Notes under the pieces: generated by a model | Told to the model about the DNA's origin: nothing | What the model saw: only the letters and a program-made list of their open reading frames with translations | Database searches by the model: none | Made by a program: the position numbers and the translations under genes | Shown here: positions 1-5,016 of the stretch, piece by piece | How positions within the stretch are numbered: position 1 is the stretch's first letter | How the letters are laid out: every line of letters starts with the position of its first letter | DNA from: JAXDLK01 sp034666665 | GTDB lineage: Bacteria; Desulfobacterota; Binatia; JACPRU01 | Length of the DNA: 5,016 nt | Direction: 5' to 3' | Assembly (NCBI GenBank): GCA_034666665.1 | Contig: JAXDLK010000289.1 | Location: 1-5,016, forward strand

Positions 1-1224
1 GTTCGAGAGCTTGCGATATTCGCGGTTGATCTCGCCCTCGATGCCGCGGATCGCTGCTTCGAGCGCGGCCAGCGCCTCGGCGGCGCGGTCGTCGCGCACC
101 CGTTCGACCGCGGAGGCGACGATGCGCTCGAGCTCCGCCGGAGGCGCTTCCTCCGCCGCCGGCAGTCGCACCAGGTACGTCGCGCGCCCGGCGAGCTTCA
201 TCAGGCCGATCGCGGTCTGGCGGAGGCCCTTGGCCAGCTCGTAACGGTTCGCGGGATCGTCACCCAGCCGGGCGGCGAGCTCGGACAGACCCTGGAGCGA
301 AGCGGAGATCTGCCCGAGAGACGACCCCACCGCGCCGGTGCGCGCGATCCACATGTTCGCCACGCCCCAGGGCTTCGCCTCGGCGGGATCGAGATCTCCG
401 TCGGACGGGGCGTAGCCGAGGTTGTCGAAGGCGAGGCGCGTGCGCCCGCCGGTCGCCAGAGCACGCGGGATCATCAGGAGCTCGTACGGGTTCCAGCTGC
501 CGGCGGGCTCGACGCGCGCGATCGCGCGCGCCTCGGAACGGATCTCGACGCCGGAAACCGGGAGCAGGTGGAAGTAGAGGACGACGCCCTCGACGTCGCT
601 CGGTACCTCGAAGACCGCGGCGTCCAGATGCGTCTGGTCGATCGGCAGGAACCCGATCGGACGGTTGTAGTCGATCGCCAGCGGGGCTCCCGACTGCGGC
701 GGAAGACCGGCCGGTGCGGGCCAGAGGAGGACGCCGACGAGGACGGCGAGCAGCAGGGCGACGGTCAGCCGCTTCGCCGGCGTCGTCAGCCCGAGACGCG
801 CGAGCGCTTCCGCGACCGGCGAGCGGTGGGGAGCGGCCGGCTCGGAGGCCGCGGCCGCCGCCTGGCGCGCGGCGGCACGCTTCTGCGCTCCCTTCTTGAG
901 GATCACCTCGAAGCGCAGGATCGTGTCGCCGAGCTTGAACTCGTCGCCGCTCTCGAGCGGCTCGGGGTCGCGACCGACACGGAAGCCCATCTTCTCGACA
1001 CCGGCGGCGCTGCCGAGGTCCGCGATCGTCGCGTGGTCCTGCTGCACCTCGACCCGGGCGTGCGCACGCGAAACCGTCGGGTCGCCGATCACGATCTCGT
1101 TGTCGCCGGCGCGCCCGATGCGGATCGATCTCGCACCGGGCGGAAAGTCGATCTCGGCGCCGCGGTTCGCGCCGCGCACGACGATGAAGCGAACTTGCTG
1201 AACCTCCTCGTGCGACCAGCTCAT
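1..1224 (-). CDS. FHA domain-transmembrane-extracytoplasmic protein, partial (3' end outside window)
   Basis: The frame is open from ATG 1222-1224 to the window start, giving 408 residues with no stop. Residues about 11-108 form an FHA domain: first strand 'VRFIVVRGANRG', G37-R38, S52-R-A-H55, then 'DLGSAAG' (69-75) where most FHA domains have an NG(T) motif. An Ala/Lys/Arg-rich linker (about 110-150) precedes one membrane helix (about 153-168), flanked on the inside by K151-R152, so the FHA domain should be cytoplasmic and the rest outside. The outer part (about 175-295) looks like a beta-sandwich, ending in 'RTRLAFDNLGYAP' and 'PWGVANMWIARTG'. A helical, Ala/Glu/Leu-rich region follows (about 300-408). 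I do not recognise a named family for the outer part. No Shine-Dalgarno precedes the ATG, but a later start would cut the FHA fold. Its place after tadC suggests a role in regulating or anchoring the pilus machine, which is inference. Confidence 0.85.
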   Translation of the reverse strand, partial: MSWSHEEVQQVRFIVVRGANRGAEIDFPPGARSIRIGRAGDNEIVIGDPTVSRAHARVEVQQDHATIADLGSAAGVEKMGFRVGRDPEPLESGDEFKLGDTILRFEVILKKGAQKRAAARQAAAAASEPAAPHRSPVAEALARLGLTTPAKRLTVALLLAVLVGVLLWPAPAGLPPQSGAPLAIDYNRPIGFLPIDQTHLDAAVFEVPSDVEGVVLYFHLLPVSGVEIRSEARAIARVEPAGSWNPYELLMIPRALATGGRTRLAFDNLGYAPSDGDLDPAEAKPWGVANMWIARTGAVGSSLGQISASLQGLSELAARLGDDPANRYELAKGLRQTAIGLMKLAGRATYLVRLPAAEEAPPAELERIVASAVERVRDDRAAEALAALEAAIRGIEGEINREYRKLSN

Positions 1225-1301
1225 GGCGCTACGGAGGTCGATCGATCCGCCGAAGACTCCCGCACCCGAACCCGCAGCGAACGACGCACGACTTGCATTG
1301 C
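1225..1301 (-). other. 77-bp gap between tadC and the FHA membrane protein gene
   Basis: This is the only break in the otherwise overlapping gene series. It shows no convincing rho-independent terminator (no GC stem with a T run) and no recognisable -35/-10 pair, so read-through from the pilus operon is the simplest reading. It contains the short palindrome GATCGATC (1240-1247). It also has ACCTCC (minus strand, 1238-1233), which can pair with GGAGGT inside the next gene. No in-frame ATG, GTG or TTG lies in the gap for the downstream gene. Confidence 0.5.
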
Positions 1302-2204
1302 TCAGAAGCCGCCGCTCAGCTGCGAGCGGAGGTACAGAGGGACGAACAGGACGATGAACGACGCCGGAAAGATCAGCAGGATGAGCGGCGCCATCAGCTT
1401 GACGGGCACCTTGCCCGCGGCTTCCTCGGCCAGGCTCGAGCGCTTGACGCGCATCTGCTCCGCCATGATCCGCAGCACTCGGCCGACGCTCGAGCCGAGC
1501 TCGCCCGCCTGAATCAGTGCGAGCACGAACGAGGTGAGCTCCGGGACGTCGATCCGCGACGCCATCGCCCGTAACGCCTCCGTGCGCGTCTTCCCGAGCG
1601 TCACCTCCTGGTGCGCGATGCGGAACTCGTCGACGAGCGGGCCCGGCGGGCCCTTGTCGACGACCATCGCCATCGCCGAGGAGAAGTCTTGCCCGGCCTC
1701 CGTCGACAGCGTGAGGAGATCGAGCACGTAGGGGAGATCGCGAAAGATCCTCAGCTGCCGGCGGCGGATCCCCGCGTTCAAGCGCAGCTGCGGGTAGAGG
1801 GAGCCGAAGATCGCCAGCGGCACGACGTACGTGAAGTCGACCTCTCCGGTCGCGGTCGCCTGCGTCGACAGCATCCAGCCGACGAGGGCGCCGGCGGCCG
1901 CGCCGACGTAGCGCAGGCAGAGGAACTCGGCGACGGTCATGCCGAACGGGCGGCCGGCCTTGATCAGCTTCTTCTCGAGCTCGCGACCCGAAGGGGTTTC
2001 CGCCGCGCCGCGGTGGAGCGGCGCGAGCGCGCGCGCCAGCCGGAGCGCGATCCCCATGAGCGCGCCGGCTTCCCCGGCCTCGCGCCGTCCGCCAGCAACC
2101 AGCACCTCGCCCGAGGGACGCGCGCTCAGCACGAGCCAGGCGGCGCTCGCCGCGGAGAGCGCCGCGGCCGCCATGGCGGCATAGAAGAGAGCTTCCGGCG
2201 GCAT
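1302..2204 (-). CDS. tadC: TadC, inner-membrane platform protein of the Tad/Flp pilus
   Basis: This 300-residue T2SSF-family protein is the usual partner of TadB. An N-terminal membrane helix (about 5-27) is followed by a cytoplasmic stretch with 'RELEKKLIKAGRPFGMT' (about 74-90), then two membrane segments (about 93-112 and 124-140). The T2SSF domain spans about 150-270, with the TadC signatures 'LPYVLDLLTLSTEAGQDF' (157-174), 'GELGSSVGRVLRIMAEQMR' (234-252) and 'RSSLAEEAAGKVPVKLMAPL' (255-274). A final hydrophobic helix (about 270-292) ends in a short 'RSQLSGGF' tail. The ATG start at 2202-2204 overlaps the tadB stop by 4 nt. No good Shine-Dalgarno precedes it, so translation probably depends on coupling to tadB. 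The frame stays open upstream through tadB, but that extension is a shadow: it is Arg/Ala/Asp-rich and lacks membrane helices. Confidence 0.93.
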   Translation of the reverse strand: MPPEALFYAAMAAAALSAASAAWLVLSARPSGEVLVAGGRREAGEAGALMGIALRLARALAPLHRGAAETPSGRELEKKLIKAGRPFGMTVAEFLCLRYVGAAAGALVGWMLSTQATATGEVDFTYVVPLAIFGSLYPQLRLNAGIRRRQLRIFRDLPYVLDLLTLSTEAGQDFSSAMAMVVDKGPPGPLVDEFRIAHQEVTLGKTRTEALRAMASRIDVPELTSFVLALIQAGELGSSVGRVLRIMAEQMRVKRSSLAEEAAGKVPVKLMAPLILLIFPASFIVLFVPLYLRSQLSGGF

Positions 2205-3064
2205 CAGACGTCCACGTCCATGATCTTCCGGATCCACACGAAGGCGACGATCACGAGCACCACCGTGGCGCCGACCGATATCAGCCCGAGAGTCGTGGAG
2301 AAGAGCAGCTGCACGTGCTCCGGGTCGATGAAGAAGAGCGCGACCATCAGACCGAACGGCATCGAGGACATCACCAGCGCCTGCAGGTTGCCCGTCGCCG
2401 CCATCGCCTTGATCTTCCCCTCGATGCGGATCCGCTCGCGGATCGTGCCGGCGATCGTCTGGAACATCTCCCCGACGTTGCCGCCGGTCCGTCGCGTGAT
2501 CATGATCGCGTTCACCAGCACGTCGAGATCGCGGCTGGCCATCCGCCGTGCCAGACGCAGCATCGCTTCGTCGAAGTCGGTGCCGAGGCGATACTCCTGC
2601 AGCACGCGACCGAACTCCTGCGAGATCGGCGGCTTCATCTCGCGGACGAGGAGCTCCATCGCTTGCGGCAGCGTCATGCCCGCGCGCAGCGAGTTCGAGA
2701 GCAGCTCGAGCCCGTCGACCAGCTGTTGCTCGAAGCGCGCGCGCCGCCGGTCCCGCACGATGCTGAAGATCATGCGCGGCGCGTAGAACGCAGCGGCGCC
2801 GAAGAGGATCCCGGCGATCGGATTGATCGCCAGCGTCAGCAGAAGAAAGGCGACGCCTGCCGCCATCAAGCTGAGCTCGAACACCCGCTCGGCCGGAAAC
2901 GTCGAGAAGACGTCGGCGAGCGACGCCTCCGCCTCGGCGACGTACACCTTGCGGTAGTCGCCGTAGGAGGCCGCGGCGAGCCACCATACGTTCCACGCGA
3001 TCGCGCCCGTCGCCGCGAACGCCAGGATCGAGATCACCAGCGCCGTCGGGACCGGACCGGTCAC
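2204..3064 (-). CDS. tadB: TadB, inner-membrane platform protein of the Tad/Flp pilus
   Basis: This 286-residue protein belongs to the T2SSF/GspF-like superfamily, TadB branch, and would form with TadC the membrane platform on which CpaF acts. An N-terminal hydrophobic helix (about 8-29) is followed by a short charged segment and two more helices (about 62-82 and 84-101). A cytoplasmic helical domain (about 105-225) carries the family pattern 'LLSNSLRAGMTLPQAMELL' and 'ITRRTGGNVGEMFQTIA'. Two C-terminal membrane segments (about 228-246 and 255-277) follow. The start is GTG at 3062-3064, supported by a strong Shine-Dalgarno sequence and a 4-nt overlap (GTGA) with the cpaF stop. The open frame continues well upstream inside cpaF, but that part is Arg/Pro-rich, antisense-like composition and is not coding. 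The stop TGA overlaps the tadC start (ATGA). Length is slightly short but within the usual range. Confidence 0.93.
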   Translation of the reverse strand: MTGPVPTALVISILAFAATGAIAWNVWWLAAASYGDYRKVYVAEAEASLADVFSTFPAERVFELSLMAAGVAFLLLTLAINPIAGILFGAAAFYAPRMIFSIVRDRRRARFEQQLVDGLELLSNSLRAGMTLPQAMELLVREMKPPISQEFGRVLQEYRLGTDFDEAMLRLARRMASRDLDVLVNAIMITRRTGGNVGEMFQTIAGTIRERIRIEGKIKAMAATGNLQALVMSSMPFGLMVALFFIDPEHVQLLFSTTLGLISVGATVVLVIVAFVWIRKIMDVDV

Positions 3065-4707
3065 GCCGCCTCCTCGGTCTCGCTGCGAAAGATCGTCAGA
3101 TCGGCGGCGAGGCCGCGTCCACGGAGCTCCTCGTAGAAGCGCGGAATGTAGCCCGTGGGTACGTGGCGGCCGTGCAACTTTCCGTCGGGTCCGAAGCCTT
3201 CCTGCTTGAAGACGAAGACGTCCTGGAGCTGGACCTGATCGGTGTCGATCCCGGTCACCTCCGAGATGCACGTGACGCGACGGCTGCCGTCGCTGAAACG
3301 CGTCTGTTGCAGGATCAGGTGGACGGCGGCAGCGATCTGCTCGCGGATCGCGCGCACCGGCAGGTCCATGCCCGCCATCAACACCAGCGTCTCGAGCCGC
3401 GCGACCGCGTCTCGCGGAGAGTTCGCGTGCAGCGTCGTCATCGAGCCGTCGTGTCCCGTGTTCATCGCCTGCAGCATGTCGAGCGCTTCGCCGCCGCGGC
3501 ACTCGCCGACGACGATCCGGTCGGGCCGCATGCGGAGCGCGTTCCGCACCAGGTCGCGGATCGTGATCGCGCCGGTGCCCTCGAGGTTCGGCGGCCGCGT
3601 CTCGAGCGTGACCACGTGGTCCTGGGCGAGGCGGAGCTCCGCGGAATCCTCCACGGTGACGATGCGCTCCGTCGACGGGATGAACGAGGAGAGCACGTTC
3701 AGGAGCGTCGTCTTTCCCGATCCCGTACCGCCGGAAACCACCACGTTCTGCCGGAGCCCGACGCAGAGGTCGAGGAACTTCGCCATGCCGCGCGTCATCG
3801 CGCCGAAGCGCACCAGATCGTCGACCACCAGCGGCGTCTTGTTGAACTTGCGGATCGTCACCGCCGGTCCCTTCAGCGCGAGCGGCGGGATGATCGCGTT
3901 CACGCGCGATCCGTCCTTGAGCCGCGCGTCGACCATCGGCGAGCTCTCGTCGATGCGCCGTCCGATCGGCGCGACGATCCGCTCGATCGCCGCCAGCACC
4001 GCCTGGTTGCTGGTGAACGTTCGCTCCGAGAGCTCGAGCCGCCCCTTCCGCTCGACGTAGATCTGGTCGCAGCGGTTGACCATGATCTCCGATACCTCGG
4101 GATCGGCGAGCAGATCCTCGAGCGGACCGAGGCCGAGCGCCTCGTCGAGCACCTGCTTGATCAATGCCTCGCGATCGAGGCCGCTCGGGATCTCCCAGGC
4201 GAGCTCGCGGAGGACGTTCTCGATCGCCGCTCTCGTCTGCGCGCGGATCTCCGCTTCCGGGAGCTTGCTCAGGTCGACCCAGCGGAGGTCGAGGAACTCG
4301 ATCAGCTTCCGATGGATCTTCTGCTTGACGTCGCGTACGGCTGCTTCGGCATCGACCGGAGCGGCCGTCGGCGCCGCGGCCGCGCCCGCCTTGGTGTCCT
4401 CGTCATCGGCGACGAGCCGCACCTTCAGCCGGTATTCGCCGATCTCGATGCGATCGCCGGCCGCCAGGCGTACGGGGGCTGCGACGTCGGCGCCGTTGAC
4501 CAGAGTGCCGTTCGTGCTCTCCTCGTCGGTGACGGTCCACGTGTCCGCGTCTCGGGTGAGGCGCGCGTGGCGCGACGACACCGTCGGACCACGCAGCGCC
4601 AGATCGTTCGACGACGCGCGCCCGATCGTCACCTGGTCCTGGTCGAGCTTCACCGTCCGCACGGAGCGGCCCTGATCGTCCTCGACCGCCAGCTCGATCG
4701 CGCTCAC
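3061..4707 (-). CDS. cpaF: FHA domain-CpaF/TadA fusion: Tad pilus assembly ATPase
   Basis: This 548-residue protein is a cytoplasmic type II/IV secretion ATPase (CpaF/TadA family) that hydrolyses ATP to drive Flp pilin assembly through TadB/TadC. Residues 1-97 form an FHA domain with canonical phosphothreonine-binding signatures: G29-R30, S44-x-x-H47 and T65-N66-G67-T68. A short Ala/Pro linker (about 105-120) leads into the usual CpaF N-terminal helical region and 'LGLGPLEDLLADPEVSEIMVN' (about 191-211). The ATPase core has Walker A GGTGSGKTT (326-334), an acidic 'TVEDSAEL' box (351-358), Walker B 'RIVVGE' (397-402) and the His box 'GHDGSMTTLHAN' (418-429), all intact. The C-terminal 'LQDVFVF...GYIPRF' tail is typical of CpaF. 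The GTG start at 4705-4707 overlaps the upstream stop (GTGA) and places the FHA first strand correctly; only a weak AAGG lies about 10 nt upstream, so coupling is likely. CpaF proteins usually lack FHA, so the N terminus is an added regulatory module. Confidence 0.96.
   Translation of the reverse strand: MSAIELAVEDDQGRSVRTVKLDQDQVTIGRASSNDLALRGPTVSSRHARLTRDADTWTVTDEESTNGTLVNGADVAAPVRLAAGDRIEIGEYRLKVRLVADDEDTKAGAAAAPTAAPVDAEAAVRDVKQKIHRKLIEFLDLRWVDLSKLPEAEIRAQTRAAIENVLRELAWEIPSGLDREALIKQVLDEALGLGPLEDLLADPEVSEIMVNRCDQIYVERKGRLELSERTFTSNQAVLAAIERIVAPIGRRIDESSPMVDARLKDGSRVNAIIPPLALKGPAVTIRKFNKTPLVVDDLVRFGAMTRGMAKFLDLCVGLRQNVVVSGGTGSGKTTLLNVLSSFIPSTERIVTVEDSAELRLAQDHVVTLETRPPNLEGTGAITIRDLVRNALRMRPDRIVVGECRGGEALDMLQAMNTGHDGSMTTLHANSPRDAVARLETLVLMAGMDLPVRAIREQIAAAVHLILQQTRFSDGSRRVTCISEVTGIDTDQVQLQDVFVFKQEGFGPDGKLHGRHVPTGYIPRFYEELRGRGLAADLTIFRSETEEAA
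3069..3075 (-). promoter_or_regulatory. Shine-Dalgarno sequence of tadB
   Basis: GAGGAGG on the minus strand ends 4 nt before the GTG start of tadB and lies inside the last codons of cpaF. It is the clearest ribosome binding site in the window. It fixes the tadB start at 3064 rather than any codon further upstream in the same open frame. Confidence 0.7.
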
Positions 4708-5016
4708 TGCGGACGCGCCTTGTCGATCACGTCCTTGACCTTCATCTCGTAGCGCCCGAGCGCCTGCAGATCCGCCGGCCGGCCCTTCAGGAACGCCCGG
4801 TCCGTCAGCTCGACGTCCTTCGGATTGCGGAGCAGGATCGAGAGCTCGCCGAGCCCGGTCGACCAGACGAGGAGCTTGGCCTCGTCCGGGCCGACGAGCA
4901 CGGTGATCGTGTTGTAGCCACGCGCCGTCACCTGCGCCCCGTAGAAGCCGGTGAAGAGCACGTAGACGTTCTCGAGCAGCGGCGTGGTGACGAGCTGCGC
5001 GACGCCCTCGGTGGTG
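4704..5016 (-). CDS. cpaB: CpaB/RcpC-like Flp pilus assembly protein, C-terminal part (5' end outside window)
   Basis: Only the last 103 residues are present; the reading frame runs off the window edge, with the first complete codon ending at 5015. The stop is TGA at 4704-4706. The visible part has the features of the CpaB/RcpC C-terminal domain: a 'TTPLLENVYVLFTG' strand region, then 'ITVLVGPDEAKLLVW', then 'GELSILLRNPKD'. This matches the family pattern of a valine-rich strand, a 'P-E/D-A-x-x-L' helix and a closing 'LxLxLRNPxD'. Family members are envelope proteins of the Tad/Flp pilus, with an N-terminal membrane or signal segment (not visible here) and SAF-type domains, thought to work with the outer-membrane secretin. 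A GTG at 4959-4961 lies in frame but inside the conserved domain, so it is not the start. The stop overlaps the cpaF start by 4 nt. Position next to cpaF, tadB and tadC supports the call. The exact subfamily is less sure because the N terminus is missing. Confidence 0.82.
   Translation of the reverse strand, partial: TTEGVAQLVTTPLLENVYVLFTGFYGAQVTARGYNTITVLVGPDEAKLLVWSTGLGELSILLRNPKDVELTDRAFLKGRPADLQALGRYEMKVKDVIDKARPQ

Noticed and set aside
201..464. 87-codon minus-strand open frame inside the FHA membrane protein gene
   Set aside because: Out of frame with the longer, motif-bearing gene that covers the same bases; Arg/Ser/Pro-rich shadow.
1..1224. The FHA-membrane-outer domain layout resembles the YscD/PrgH inner-ring protein of type III secretion
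   Set aside because: Only the layout is shared; I see no sequence similarity in the outer part and no other type III secretion genes, while the neighbours are clearly Tad pilus genes.
1238..1247. Palindromic TCGATCGATC in the gap after tadC as an operator
   Set aside because: GATC and CGATCG words are abundant across the whole window, so this short palindrome is not distinctive.
568..1512. 314-codon plus-strand open frame opposite the FHA membrane protein and the end of tadC
   Set aside because: It crosses an intergenic gap and two opposite genes, is Arg-rich, and contains no recognisable motif; it is a shadow frame.
1611..2786. 391-codon plus-strand open frame opposite tadC and tadB
   Set aside because: Antisense to two well-supported membrane protein genes, low-complexity Arg/Ser-rich composition, no family features.
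2205..2996. Upstream extension of the tadC frame through tadB (would give a 564-residue protein)
   Set aside because: The added region is in a shifted frame of tadB with Arg/Ala/Asp-rich non-hydrophobic sequence; the ATGA overlap gives the natural tadC start.
3065..3502. Upstream extension of the tadB frame into cpaF (would give a 432-residue protein)
   Set aside because: The extension overlaps the coding end of CpaF in another frame and has shadow composition; the GTG at 3064 has a strong Shine-Dalgarno 4 nt upstream.
3163..4752. 529-codon open frame on the plus strand, antisense to cpaF
   Set aside because: It lies fully opposite a clear ATPase with intact motifs, is very rich in Arg, Asp and His, has no recognisable domain, and is explained by GC-rich codon use leaving the opposite frame free of stops.

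Overview
This is a GC-rich (roughly two-thirds G+C) bacterial window, and all of its coding lies on the minus strand. It holds part of a Tad/Flp (tight adherence, type IVc) pilus assembly locus. Read in the direction of transcription, from high to low coordinates, the order is: the C-terminal end of a CpaB/RcpC-like protein (4704-5016, cut by the window edge); a CpaF/TadA secretion ATPase with an extra N-terminal FHA domain (3061-4707); TadB (2204-3064); TadC (1302-2204); a 77-bp gap; and a membrane protein with a cytoplasmic FHA domain (1-1224, cut by the window start). No RNA gene, mobile element, CRISPR array or long repeat was seen, and nothing on the plus strand is convincing.

The first four genes are tightly packed. 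Each junction is a 4-nt stop/start overlap (GTGA, GTGA, ATGA), so they form one translationally coupled operon. CpaF would power pilus assembly from the cytoplasm. TadB and TadC would form the inner-membrane platform it acts on. The CpaB-like protein would belong to the periplasmic or envelope part of the machine. The secretin (CpaC/RcpA) and TadZ/CpaE genes, often found between cpaB and cpaF, are absent here and would have to lie elsewhere.

The most interesting feature is the phosphothreonine-signalling theme. The ATPase carries a canonical FHA domain at its N terminus. The gene after tadC encodes a second FHA domain, with a degenerate phosphopeptide loop, joined through one membrane helix to a large extracytoplasmic region. 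This suggests that pilus assembly is controlled or scaffolded by Ser/Thr phosphorylation, which is an inference. GC content, dense operon packing and FHA-rich architecture would fit Myxococcota, Acidobacteriota or similar environmental lineages, but the window does not fix the taxon.
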